From the NCBI GenBank assembly GCA_907164885.2, contig OU015500.1, positions 47,517,146 through 47,581,145 on the forward strand: DNA of 64,000 bases, written 5' to 3'. Each line of letters starts with the position of its first letter. The stretch's first letter is position 1. The DNA is from Dolomedes plantarius (lineage: Eukaryota > Arthropoda > Arachnida > Araneae > Dolomedidae). Both the position numbers and the translations under genes were made by a program. Of the stretch, positions 12,069 to 23,400 are shown in pieces. A model generated the notes under the pieces. The model did no database searches and was not told the origin of the DNA. It saw only the letters and a list, made by a program, of their open reading frames with translations.

Positions 12069-12286
12069 CAGTGGTTCTCAACGTGGGAGGCGGCTCGACC
12101 CCTACAGAAGAGGCAGGGGTGATATTGGGATGGGTGGCGAATGGTTAGCAATGTATTGTGCAATGTATTGTACATGTGTGCAATGTATTTTGATAACGTT
12201 ACTTAACGTTTTTAGGCCTAGGGGGCGTATGGTCTAAAGGTTATCCAAAGAGAGGGGGCTAGACATAAAAAGGTTTGGAATCACTA
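12069..12286. mobile_element. hAT MITE
   Basis: The left end CAGTGGTTCTCAAC and the complement of the right end (TAGTGATTCCAAAC) are the classic hAT terminus. The flanking 8-bp target duplication is CTTTAATA (12061-12068) against CTTTAACA (12287-12294), one mismatch. No coding capacity. Its last ~19 bp and the sequence beyond are duplicated at 14748-14908. Confidence 0.85.
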
Positions 12287-12428
12287 CTTTAACAGTTACC
12301 TTTAATTCCTTAAATAAAGACTCATTGAAACTCAAAAAGGAATATTTATAAAAGTTGTATTTTTAGTGGTTGGTTTATGACTTAAGTTTTACCATTAAAG
12401 ATATTCTTTTGAATCCTTTTTAAGCTTG
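12268..12428. repeat. Local duplication, copy 1
   Basis: About 160 bp nearly identical to 14748-14908. It begins inside the right end of the hAT MITE and runs into its flank, so it is not a transposon by its boundaries. The shared ends are AAAAGGTTTGGAATCACTA and TTTTGAATCCTTTTTAAGC. Confidence 0.9.
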
Positions 12429-12445
12429 AGTTCCAGTTTCATAAT

Positions 12446-13059
12446 TTGCTTACCATTGACATTTTCCCCCACGGGTTCTGGGCGAAACTTGTTTATTTCT
12501 TCTATTTTGAGGCAGAAAATCCTCTGTCATTATGTTACGGATCTTTTTTCTTATGCCCTGAAAACAAAACAATTTATCACACAATAATGTATTTCTTATT
12601 CAATGATATTAAAAAAAAATCCTACAAAAGTGATTGAGTTAAGCCAACTGCTTCTGATTATGTAATCTTTGTTTTGCTAGAATGGCCGAGTGAGTTAGCG
12701 TTTTAGGATGCTGTCATTTCCAGGCGTCGTGTTCCATGTTCCACTTCGCCAACTGTCGCATCCATTCTGAGTTCTGATGTATCACGAGTCGAATGGGAAA
12801 AATTCATAATCGTTTGTGTTTTGACCTGACGTGCATATAGATATTTATTACTGCAAGGAACTTACTGCCATGATGAAGAGTGAAATCTAATGTCAATGTT
12901 TTTTCGTGGTAAAAATATTTCACTTGTGCAGTATAGGTTGTCATTGAAAGAGATAGAATGTGCAGTGCGCATTGACTGCGGAACTTTTAGAAGTTACTAG
13001 TCAGCTACTAATAACTAGTAGTTGATCTACTAACTAGTAGTGGATCTGCTGACACCATA
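12446..13059. other. No gene seen; possible degraded SINE at 12681-12760
   Basis: A TGGCCGAGTGAGTTAGCG stretch resembles a pol III A-box and GTGTTCCATGTTCCAC weakly resembles a B-box. This might be a decayed family A SINE, but no target duplication or body similarity is evident. The rest holds nothing recognisable. Confidence 0.3.
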
Positions 13060-13061
13060 TC

Positions 13062-13510
13062 CTAGTTATCTTGCCAAACGTATTCTGGTCTCCAGTGCCT
13101 GATATTAATATATGTAAAAAATAAATTGAAGCGATAAGCCCTATAATAGTTTGTAAGAATTGTCTATCTCTTTAGCCACCTGGTGGAATTTAGTCAAGGT
13201 CCAAGGTAAAAAGGTATACTACAAATTCAACTGCGAAAACTTGGGTTTATTTTTTAAGTTAATCCAGTTTTATTCGAGCAATCTTACTAAACGTGTTCTC
13301 GTGCACAATACTTGATATTAATATTCGTAAAAAAGACCTGGTAAAAACAGTCTGTATAATAATTATAAGGCCATAGCGTATTTCTAACTAACTGGTAGGA
13401 TATGACCATGATCTAACGGTAAAAGGGTTCGTCAAATTCAAATATACAAACTTGGGTTTATTACTCAAGTTACTCTAGTTTATTATGTTACTTTAGCAAT
13501 CGTGTTCTAG
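13062..13510. repeat. Degenerate ~210-bp tandem repeat, two units
   Basis: Two adjacent diverged units align with a period of about 209-213 bp. Shared landmarks are the AAACGTRTTCT start, TTGATATTAATAT, TCTTTAGCCACCTGGTGG against TCTAACTAACTGGTAGG, and AACTTGGGTTTATT near the end. Further partial units lie at 14598-14740 and 14915-15140. Confidence 0.7.
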
Positions 13511-13516
13511 CCCCAT

Positions 13517-13631
13517 TGACTGACTGACTGACGGACTGAGTGACACATACCGACGGACGGACATACATACATGCATGCATACCTACCTACCTACCTACCT
13601 ACCTACATACATACATATATACATACATACC
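13517..13631. repeat. Mixed tetranucleotide microsatellite
   Basis: A run of (GACT)n, then (GACG)n, (CATA)n, (CCTA)n and again (CATA)n. Confidence 0.95.
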
Positions 13632-14108
13632 ATGTCTTAGAACAGTTGGAAAAGCAGATACTGGAGCAGCTGGAAAAGAGTTCTTGGGACGCAGTAAACA
13701 GGCAAATGAATTAAAATAGTTTTATTTGTCGTTTATTACGCAGTTCCACCTAGGAAGGGAGCTGGACCGTGTGACATATGTACAAACAATATCAGAAAAA
13801 AGGCCCGGCTTCCACCCGTGTTCACATTTTTATATCGGGGAAAATACAGAAGAGGTGATGCAACGGTTATTCCCCTATGACGCTATGTTACGTCATGGAC
13901 TAGGGCGTGTCCAATGATTCTTATCGGCTCAGTCTCCCTAGACGGGGGTTGAAGTCTGCAAGGATCTTTCTCTGTCTACATGGGAACGAAGGGATAAAGT
14001 ACTGCAATCTTCATGAGTATTACATCATCTTTAGAAATTGAATAAATTATGTTTTACAGGAACATGGAGAAGTCGGATTATTAATATAAAAATTATTTTA
14101 ATATTGCA

Positions 14109-14111
<3 letters not shown>

Positions 14112-14167
<56 letters not shown>
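14112..14167. repeat. (TA)n(TG)n microsatellite
   Basis: About 16 TA units followed by about 11 TG units. Confidence 0.95.
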
Positions 14168-14470
14168 GGATGGAGTTAGCACTCCATCCTTTAGAAGTGG
14201 ATTGTTAGACTTAATCATTTTAAATATTTAATGAGACGAGACAATATTTACAGAACAGGACTAACACTTAAGAACATTTGGATGAAATAAAAAACACACG
14301 AAAAGCATCAACAGAGCTATTCTGCTCAATATCGGAAGCTTGCGGAACACATCCTCTCAGTGTTCTTTCTCAGTCAACAATGTTCGCGCGTAAAGTCCCT
14401 CGTGCCGGAGTAGTGATGAATGAAAGTGGAAGTTACAGTTGAGTCCACTGGTGTTGCCAACGCCAACTCA

Positions 14471-14494
14471 GACACACACACACACACACACACG

Positions 14495-14568
<74 letters not shown>

Positions 14569-14572
14569 TAAA
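14471..14572. repeat. (CA)n(TA)n(TAAA)n microsatellite
   Basis: CA units, then about 29 TA units, then TAAA units. It borders the truncated tandem-repeat unit that follows. Confidence 0.95.
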
Positions 14573-14597
14573 GTAAAACATTATAATGTTTGCAAAG

Positions 14598-14740
14598 ACT
14601 TCTTAACTTTCTCTAAGTTATGGGACTTGGCTATGGTCGAGATGTGAAAGGATATAACATATTCAATATCAAACTTGAGTTAATGACTCAAGTTACTTTT
14701 GTTCATTACTCTAATTGCTCGAGTTTATCACTCTCTCAAA
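14598..14740. repeat. ~210-bp repeat, 5'-truncated unit
   Basis: Matches the second half of the units at 13062-13510, including AACTTGAG...ACTCAAGTTACT. It is cut on its left by the microsatellite and on its right by the 14748 duplication. Confidence 0.65.
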
Positions 14741-14747
14741 TTACGAC

Positions 14748-14908
14748 TTAAAAGGTTTGGAATCACTACTTTAACAGTTACCTTTAATTCCTTAAATAAA
14801 GACTCATTGAAACTCAAAAAGGAATATTTAAAAAAATTGTATTTTAAGTGGTCGGTTTATGGCTTAAGTTTTACCATTAAAGATATTCTTTTGAATCCTT
14901 TTTAAGCT
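14748..14908. repeat. Local duplication, copy 2
   Basis: Second copy of 12268-12428. It carries only the last ~19 bp of the hAT MITE, so it was copied after that insertion. Confidence 0.9.
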
Positions 14909-14914
14909 TTTAAT

Positions 14915-15140
14915 TATGAGTTATCTTGCCATACGTTTTGTGGCTTTGAATGCCTGTTATAAATATTTCTAGAAAATGCTTTGTATAAACTGTCCGTATA
15001 ACATTTCTAAAAAATTACTCTTACTAACTAGATCTCTTACTAACTAATAGGGTATGGCCAAAGTTAATCAGTAGACAGTTATTTCAAAAACTCGAATTCA
15101 TTACCCAACTTGAGATTTACATTTATAGCTGAATATATAA
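14915..15140. repeat. ~210-bp repeat, further unit
   Basis: Starts TTATCTTGCCATACGTTTTG, against TTATCTTGCCAAACGTATTC at 13066. It continues with GCCTGTTATAAATAT, GTATGGCCAAAGTTAATC and an end similar to the other units. Confidence 0.65.
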
Positions 15141-16033
15141 ATTAACTACTTAGTTTACTCTCTCTCCCCACAAGAAACAATGTTTTTCCTTTTTGTTTTA
15201 TTAGTCATTTGTTGAGTCATAACAATGCCGGACAACAATCGCGTGCCATTGTTCGTTGGGATTTTGTTTAGTTCATCGTTAATCACGGGTGTTTTCTATT
15301 AAAATAGGCTGAACGCTGCATAGAATTACAACTCTTGTAAAATGTAGATAGACTCTCTTGATTTTTTCCCTATTATTATACTGCCTCTCACAAGCTGCTC
15401 CAAGTTTAGGAAGTTAATACTTTTTTAAATTCAGAGATGTATTATTTATTCCTTAACATAATGCAATCGCTATCTCATGTAATTGGAAATTCTTAGTTTA
15501 AAAAAAGTGTTTTTATACTTAGAAAGCTATAAAACATTTCGCAACACGCTATGAGATATCGATATTGTTCCTGATGTATATGACAAAATGTTTTCTTTCA
15601 GAAGAGACGAATAGAATATTTATGATATTAATTTTCTGTATTTTTTTTCTTTGCTTTGTTATCAGTCTTACTTTTTGAATCTCATTTATATTTCATCTTT
15701 TAATATATTTTATTCAAAAATTTTTATAACTTTGGTCATTTTTTCCTAAACGAATTGAAATGATTTCACTGGACATGAAATTTTATGTGCCAAACAGAAA
15801 AATTGTATTTCGTCGTGAAATGGCTGAGAAAATTTTTAATTGTCTTCTGAATTTTGCCCATTGTATATGATAACTGTTGTACGATAAATACAACCTGTAC
15901 ATCAAGTAAGAGTCCTGTTTGATTATTATCTTAGTGTACTGCTATTTTATAAAGATTTTAACGTTTTTAGTGTTGAGTCAGGTGATTGCTTATGCTACAC
16001 CAGCTTTAAATAAACAGTAGATCTGGCGTGACC
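15141..16033. other. No gene seen
   Basis: AT-rich sequence, nothing recognisable. Confidence 0.5.
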
Positions 16034-16068
16034 CATTCGATTACCCACCGAAAGTGGGTAATCGAATG
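16034..16068. repeat. Perfect 15-bp-stem hairpin
   Basis: CATTCGATTACCCAC, a 5-nt CGAAA loop, then the exact complement. Function unknown. Confidence 0.9.
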
Positions 16069-16161
16069 CTTAAAAAACCTCTCCATTAAAAATGGTTGTG
16101 AAGAATACAAACTAATTTCAGTGTTGCACCGAAACGTTTATTTCGGGAATTAAATATTATA

Positions 16162-16734
16162 AAGGGTGGACAAAAAGTCCGTAGAAACTTTAAAAATTCA
16201 TAAAAACCGGAAAAATAACCAAAATAAAAAAAACGTTGGCAGGGTTAGCATCGATAGGTCACGGAATTTTTTTAAGACAGGGAAAAACAGCCGACAGGTG
16301 GCGCTGACGTATGCAAGTAAAAAAAAAAGATACGCAAATAACGAAAAGAATGCTTCTAAATCGTTTATTACAGCAGTAGGTGTTCCACATTACCCCCCAC
16401 CACAGGGGATAATACATTGCAGGCGAGTCACAAATCCAGCAACGGCGAGTGCAGCAGGTCCGAATATATATATCACACCTCTCGGCGGATCGCATCTTTC
16501 AGTTCTAACAGATTGGATGGATCAGATAGATATACCCGGAATGATACACGCCTTTGACTTGTGTACGTCAGCGCCACCTGTCGGCTGTTTTTTTTTTGAG
16601 TTATTTTTTTTCCTGTCTTAAAAAATTCCTGTGAACTAGCGATGCTAACCCTGCAAACATTTTTTTTTTAATTTTGGTTATTTTTCCGGTTTTTGTGAAT
16701 TTTTATAGTTTCTACGGACTTTTTCACCACCCGG
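16162..16734. mobile_element. Long-TIR foldback element
   Basis: Arms of about 150-175 bp (16162-16314 and 16560-16734) are inverted copies: both contain AAAAAGTCCGTAGAAACT, AACCGGAAAAATAACCAAAA, GCAGGGTTAGCATCG and CAGCCGACAGGTGGCGCTG. TA lies on both outer sides. The right arm carries an extra T-rich stretch of about 15-20 nt. The ~245-bp centre has no recognisable transposase; a 151-residue open frame across the element is a composite of arm and centre and is not convincing. Confidence 0.8.
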
Positions 16735-17653
16735 TAGTCCAAATATGTTATCCAAAATTTAAGAGCCCAAATTATTTATTCATTATTATTTTTCAGAACA
16801 TATTTGGTCATTTTATCATATTTGCTGATACAGAAAAAAGTCTTAAGTTTAAATATTATATAGACGAATGATTTCTAAATACACTTAATCATCTGTTAAT
16901 AGTTCGTCAATAATACTGTCTCCATTTTCGCAATCATTTGAAATTGTTTACCTCCTCGTTTCGTTTTACCTCTAAAGGTACTTTAAAAAGTATAAATTAT
17001 GTTACCATTTGAATAGAAATGTGCTTATGATTAGATTTTACGATGTAAGAATGTTGAATGGAATTGCTGATCGCTACCGTTATTCTTGTGTGAATTTATT
17101 TAACAATTAGGTACCTTTGCGGGCTCATGAAAATAATTTCTCTGTAACAAGAGATTCGATATTGTGATTACATGGGAGGCTATTTCGAATTATCTACTGC
17201 TTACTTGATGTACTCATTTCCATTTTATTAATTCTGTCGCAGATTTTAATACGCTGATAATTTCTTATTAGCATTCTTTTGTACTCTCCAGTGGATTTTG
17301 TATTCTGAATACTTAAATTTTAAAGCTCGAAAGCGCATGAATAATTTTGCTCGGCATTATTTCTCCTTTAATACTTGTACTTAAGAATGTAGTGTGGCTA
17401 TCACCCTTCAATCAATCCTATTATTTTTGTTTAATGGAATGTTTACCTATGCAAAGTGTTCTTCATATTTGCTTTTTTTTTTTTTTTAAATTATTTCTAC
17501 GACCTGATAAAATTTGTTGTTAAATAGGTTTTTCTTTTTCTTTCTAGGTATGTTCATAAAAATTTACTTTTCAAGAAAATTATATCTGCCAACACCTGAG
17601 ACTCCACCTGAAGTAATGTTTCATTACTGTTCTATGTGTCATAAATTGTTATA
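16735..17653. other. No gene seen
   Basis: AT-rich, nothing recognisable. Confidence 0.5.
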
Positions 17654-18190
17654 TCTTTATATTTAAGTTGCTAAGCCGATTCTTTGGGCAGTCCGTGAGA
17701 GAAAACTACTGCATCAATTTACATCATTTTGGTCTTTTAACGAAAGATTTTAATCTATAGATGTGTCAAATTTGGTTTTTGTAACTGCAAATTCTATTAA
17801 TTAGCAATAATTTACAATTAAAAATTGCTTTCTGCGCATGCTCCGTGACATGTTTAAATCTGGCATTACATACTTACTAAGCATGCGGCCGCATAAACAT
17901 GTTAATTTGTTTATTCCGAAGAATCTCTCTAGGTCTCTCTCTGCCATTTTAATTTTTAATTATTTTTGTGAGATACAGAATTAAACCTGACTGAAATTGT
18001 TTATTTCGCGCTGTTGAGTAACCATATATATATATATATTTTTTATTGGCTTCAACAGTAATTTTTTAAAGTGTTTCTCTATTTTTAATATTATGATTTT
18101 CAACATTTGGCAATGATGTGTTGTGTATAATTTGTGTATTAGTACATTTATTTACTATCCAGCCGTCATGTTTTTACGGGTACCAACTAG
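17654..18190 (+). mobile_element. Non-autonomous Helitron-like element
   Basis: About 540 bp, starting TCTTTATATTTAAGTTGC and ending GTACCAACTAG. It lies between A (17653) and T (18191), without target duplication, as for Helitrons. A short hairpin (CCGT...ACGG) sits just before the CTAG end. It aligns nearly end to end with the Helitron at 41591-43643 after removal of the Tc1 inserted there. Shared landmarks are GGCAGTCCGTGAGAGAAAAC, TTCTGCGCATGCTC and CATTTGGCAATGATG. No Rep/helicase coding sequence. Confidence 0.75.
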
Positions 18191-18300
18191 TTTCATATTA
18201 TTTACTTAGTTGTGACTGGCAACTAGTGACTGTGATATAAATATTTTTTCTCCGTTACTTTATGAGATCTATGTTTAGCTAAATCTGAAATATTGGTTGA

Positions 18301-18358
18301 ATTCTTGATACTTACTAAGTATCAAGAATGGTACTTAGTTCTTGATACTTACTAAGTA
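18301..18358. repeat. Palindrome plus direct repeat
   Basis: A 13-bp stem (ATTCTTGATACTT) with a 3-nt loop at 18301-18329, followed by a second TTCTTGATACTTACTAAGTA copy at 18339-18358. Confidence 0.85.
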
Positions 18359-18977
18359 CTGACTGGTAGCCTGGATCGACATATATGTGAAATATGAACC
18401 TACTCTCATGTAGCGTAGTTGATGGATACCACTATGACCTGCTGTCTATTATAGGGTAATAGATAGCTTATTTTCTCATGATAGTGAACTTGCGTTTGTT
18501 TAAATTTCTAAAGGACATTTTTTTCCCCTCTGTGTTTTATGCTAAACAATTCTGAATTCGATATTTTGTGTCTTAAAAAGTTAAACCTAATTGTTAGAAA
18601 ATTAGTATATTTTAATATATTATGTTTTAACTCTCACCATAAAGTTTATCATTTTTAGAGTATTTATGACTTTGCTGGTGTTCCAGTTATTTACTATTAA
18701 AAGTTAATTGCTTATTTTTATTAAATATATGTGTGTAATTTTGAAGCTGTCTGGCATGAAGTCTATTTGGCTAATGGCTAGTATTACAGAATGTTTTAAT
18801 CGAATAATATGTTTTTAAATTTAAAAGTTTACTCATATACATTTTGAAGTAAAAATGTGTTCGGTTGAACATTAGACAATCAAGTTTCACATTTGTACAT
18901 TTTAAAAAGTGGAAGTTTACTATTTTGCGTGCTGAACTATAAAAGTTTATGACTGTGCATTTTGACCTACCCTTACA

Positions 18978-19413
18978 GTTAAAAAATTGATTTCTGCGCA
19001 TGCTCAGTGGTATGTTTAAATCTGTCTTTAGAAACTCACTGTTTCTGCGCATGCTCAGTGACGTGTTTGAATGATAAACACGTTTGTTCCGAGGAGTCTC
19101 TCTAGATCTTTCTCTCCCATTTTTATGATAATTATATTTGTGAACTATAAGATTAAATCTCATGGAAATTGTTTATTTCCCGCTGTTTAATTAACGATAA
19201 TCTACAATTAAAAAAATTCTTTCTGCACATGCTCAGTGACATTTATAAATCTGGCTTTAGATACTCACTAGGCACGAGGACGCTTAAACACATTAATTTG
19301 TTTCTGCGCATTATTATGATTTTCAACATTTGACAATGATGTGTTGAGTATAATTTGTGTATTAGTACATTTATTTACTATTTAGCCGTCATGTTTTGAC
19401 GGGCATCAACTAG
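18978..19413 (+). mobile_element. Helitron-like copy, rearranged
   Basis: Same family as 17654-18190. It contains three copies of the TTCTGCGCATGCTCAGTG-type motif and ends CATCAACTAG before T. The pre-terminal hairpin CCGTCATGTTTTGACGG has a perfect 6-bp stem. The left boundary is uncertain and the interior is shuffled or duplicated relative to the other copies. Confidence 0.6.
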
Positions 19414-19645
19414 TTCATTATTTAAATTTAATTATTATAAAATGCTATAAAATTAAGTGTTTTCAGTAAATTTACAGATAATCTAGGTTATGTTACTGAT
19501 TGATATTGGTAGTGAAAGGAGTGCATTTTCTTTTTTAAAAACCGTTGATGTTAATTTGTGTAAGATACTATCTTCTAAAACAATGTTTTTAATGCACGCA
19601 ATATGACATTAAGTAGGGTCTTATAGTAGATTAGCGTTTCGAGAT

Positions 19646-19857
19646 AAGGCGAATCTTACTTTCACGCACATGCTAAGTACTTCGAATCACAAATGCTTTT
19701 CTGTTTCGACGTGTATGCGACAAAATTCCTTTTTCTGTATCACAATGAGACAAGGCGAATCTTACTTTCCTGCGCATGGTTAAGTACTTCATTCACAAAT
19801 CCATTTCTCTTCCGATGTGCATGCGACAAAAAATACTTTTTTCCCCTATCATATCAT
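19646..19857. repeat. Two-unit tandem duplication, ~106 bp
   Basis: AAGGCGAATCTTACTTTC starts units at 19646 and 19752. Both continue with RCGCAYATG, a CACAAATSC motif and GTATGCGACAAAA or GCATGCGACAAAA. Confidence 0.8.
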
Positions 19858-20976
19858 TACCATTTGTCGCTCATCTCTGGGGCAAAAGATACATGCATTA
19901 ACCTTGCCATTCTCCTTTAGAAACTTGTTTTTCATAAAACTCCATTATCTTATCTTACCTTGTAAGGCGGCTGGTGATTAACTCACATTTCTCGACTGAA
20001 TTAATGCGCCGTTTAGAACTTTAGCGAAAGGTTGGTTGGGGCTGCATGCTAGATACGCCGTTCCTCTTCCAGGAGGTTTTCTCTGTGGATATATGGAAAA
20101 TAAATAGATTCGTGTTCTGAGGACTTTAATCAAGATAAATGGAATATCCATTAATGGCCGCGTTTCTCGAGGCAAGTTGGATTGTTTAAGATCTATCAGA
20201 GATTTGTTTTGTGCTGTTGGTGGGGGAGCTCTCTTTACGCCTGCTATAAATAACAATTTAAATTGTTTCAAACAGTAGCTTGATTAATACCCAAAATATG
20301 ATAGATAAAGCTTCATTAATCTCTCTTATTTTGTTAATAATCGTCAGTCTCTTCAAAGATTTCTTTTCTTCATTATACATTACCATTTCCTCTGACTAAA
20401 TCCACGATGGGCTTCACAGAGGAACTAAAGTGGCATAGAAAAACCTTTGGGAAGTTAGGATTACTAAAATAAAAGTCTGATTTGTAAAATGATATTCTCC
20501 AGTCTTTAAATTGAATTTTTATCCCTTAGATATGATTATGAATTACGCTACACTATTCCCGGAAGAATACTGTTTATAAAAACGACTAACTGTATTCAAA
20601 GGGATAAAAAAGCATTTGGAGAGTTGAATAACTTTAAATCAATCACTTTCAGGGTTTTGACCCTAAATAAACGAAATACAACCAAAAAGTATTAATTTTG
20701 TTTAATTCTGGTCATATGATTACAAAATATCATCTTAAATGTTAGCATGCATATCTTTGGTTATATATATTTAATATCTTAACGAGTTTTTGATATTGCT
20801 AAGTTGGATGAACTAAATGAGCGTTTTTAAGTTAAATGTTATTCATCCTTTAGGTCCAGATCAAACAATCAGCTAACTTAATTTTCATCGAAGTTTTAAT
20901 GTTAATAATCTTATAATTGTCTTAAATAAAGTGTTAAAATTCTAGTTGCAAAATAGCACATGCATATCAGTTGTTG
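19858..20976. other. No gene seen
   Basis: A minus-strand open frame (19978-20271, 97 residues) has no recognisable domain. Otherwise AT-rich with nothing identified. Confidence 0.45.
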
Positions 20977-20984
20977 GTACTGAT

Positions 20985-22173
20985 TAGGGTTTCGATTTTG
21001 GTTTTAACCGAAACCGAAAATCGCAGTTTTGAACTCTAATAACCGAAACCGAAAACCTTATAAAATTGGTTCGATTATTCGGTTTTTTCGTATAACTTTT
21101 TTTCTTAAGAACGAAAAAATACCAATCTAATAACTTTAGCAAAATATCTTCATTACACCAAATTAACAGCTTTCAAAATTCGTGTTGAATTATGCTACAG
21201 ATATGCTTAAAAGACTGCATCCTGTCGTATCGTCCTTGCCTATCGTCAATGAAATAGCTAATAATCTGCCAAATGATGAGTCTGGCTCTAACAATACAGA
21301 ATATTGCAATCTTACGCTAAGAGAAGAATGAAATTTGGCTATTGCGCAAACAGTAATGGAGCCGGACACTGAAGATAATTTTGATGTTTTAAAGCAAGAG
21401 TTTGCATTATACAAAAGGACGAGCAATCAAACAAAAAATATTTTATTAAGGGCCCCCGAATGTTGGGGGCCCACAAAAATTTTAATTTTAAAAGGAAAAA
21501 AAAGAAAAAATTCCCAATTCATTTTTTTTTAATTTTGCCTTTTTATATCAAATTTTTTATATATCCTTTGAAATTTGATTGATTGATTGGTTCATCACAT
21601 GTATAGTTATATGTATATTTCATCATATGTATGTTATAGTATATATAAGGGATTAATACGTTTTTCTGGTTGCATTGTATTGGTGTTTTAATGATGAAGT
21701 TAATATGTTGTATTACTTTTTGTTATTTGATAATGTTCTAGGCTTCTGCGCTTCAAATAGCCAATTCTTGGTAAAATGGTACTTTCACGATGATTCATGA
21801 TTATTATTTTTGTGTGTCAATTTTGGGAATTTTTTGCCCACATCAGTGTTAGGAGGCCCTCATTTCGAGTTGTGCCTATAGTCAAGAATTTTCTAAATTG
21901 GTCTCTGACTATGAGATGATTCATTACGCGCATTGGTATTTTTGAAGTTCCATTATTTGAAGAAAACTGAAAATATTAATTATTGCTCTCTTTTTTTAAA
22001 AATAAATTTATTTTATTTGAATCCAATGATATATAATAAAACCTTATATCAACAACCTATTTTATTTTTTATTTTACCTGCAAACCCCGAATAACCGTAA
22101 TAAACCGCGGATTTTAGAAAATTAGAAACCGAAAACCGCGGGCTTTAAAAAGTTCGGATTTTTAGAAACCCTA
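20985..22173 (+). mobile_element. hAT element, internally deleted
   Basis: Perfect 8-bp target duplication GTACTGAT (20977-20984 and 22174-22181). Inverted ends TAGGGTTTC and GAAACCCTA. Subterminal AACCGAAAACC / CCGCGG-type repeats occur on both sides. A + strand fragment (about 21189-21445) resembles part of a hAT transposase: a DNFDVLKQEFALYKR stretch like the helix preceding the dimerisation region. It carries an in-frame stop. The AT-rich right half is non-coding, and a GGGCCCCC...GGGGGCCC hairpin lies at 21450-21472. Confidence 0.85.
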
Positions 22174-22889
22174 GTACTGATACTGATTATTTGATGATGT
22201 GATTTTGTTCGTACCAACAAATTCAAAAGTTGATGTTGAAAATGCGAATAAAGATTAATTCTTAAGAAACTTTTATTCAAATTCCCGTTATAATAGTTAA
22301 TGAATTTCAGTACTGTATGTTTAATATTATGTTTTGCTTTATTAGTAATTCGATTTGTGATAAATGATGTCCCTCCAGGGCTCATTTGGGATTCTTCAAA
22401 ACAGGTATGTCCTGCAAACGGCTGATCTCACCGATTTAAAAGAGGAGGTGGTTTTTCTTTGAGCATTATATTTGAAGCCGACGGCTGAGTATTTATGAGA
22501 CGTGGTAGGAAAATGCCATTTCCAGTTATGAATATACGTAATAAGAAACTTATGAAGACCTGATTATGAAAAAAAACCAACCTCTTTAATGCAGTAATTC
22601 TTTAAGACAAACTTTCTAGCCTCTGAAAATCTATTTCCCAAACACGTAGACCTTCGATATCGCATAGGGCAGTGGTCGGCAAACTCATTAGTCAACAGAG
22701 CCAAATGTCAACAGTACAACGATTGAAATTTCCTTTGAGAGCCAAATTTTTTAAAACTCAAACTATATAGGCAGGTTCATTGTTATTAATTTAACTAGGA
22801 TACTCCAAAGCTGGCCTTTGCTAAAAACGTCCTCAATCTGAATGAGGTACGTTCGCTGAGGTCGACCCCTTTCAACTCTTCCATCCACA

Positions 22890-23076
22890 CAGGGCCTTTT
22901 TATCGCATGGGCAAATCGGGACTTTGCCCAGGGCCCCCTGATGCTAGGGGCCTCCAAAACCTCCTTGGTGTATGCACCTAGTACTTCTAATAGTATGTAT
23001 TTTTATAAATGTCCGTAAGGAGGGGCCCCCAAATAGCATCTGCCCAGGGCCCCCCAGCGTTCATAATCGGGCCCTG
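22890..23076. mobile_element. hAT MITE inside the outer hAT
   Basis: 187 bp. Starts CAGGGCC and ends GGGCCCTG, with a perfect 8-bp duplication CATCCACA (22882-22889 and 23077-23084). GGGCCCC-rich interior with repeated CTGCCCAGGGCCCC-type motifs. No coding capacity. Confidence 0.85.
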
Positions 23077-23400
23077 CATCCACACTCGTTTTGTATGCTT
23101 ATTTCGTCTATCTCCATTCGTTCATCATCTCTGTATGTCCAAACCATCTCAACATACCTTTCTCAATCCTCGACACTACCATTTTCTTTCTCCCCACAGT
23201 GCTCCATAAAATTAACTTAATAAACTCTACTTTAATTTTTATGTCTTAGTTAAACTATAGGTATGTCGAATAAAACTTAATATCATACTTAATATCGATA
23301 TTATTTATTGATAAAATTAAATTATAAAGTATGCATAAAATTAAATCATAACAATGACAGACAAACACTAATATGATCAATAGCCTCGCATCTCCTAGTT

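Noticed and set aside
16166..16621. 151-residue + strand open frame
   Set aside because: Spans arm, centre and opposite arm of a foldback element; composite of repeat sequence.
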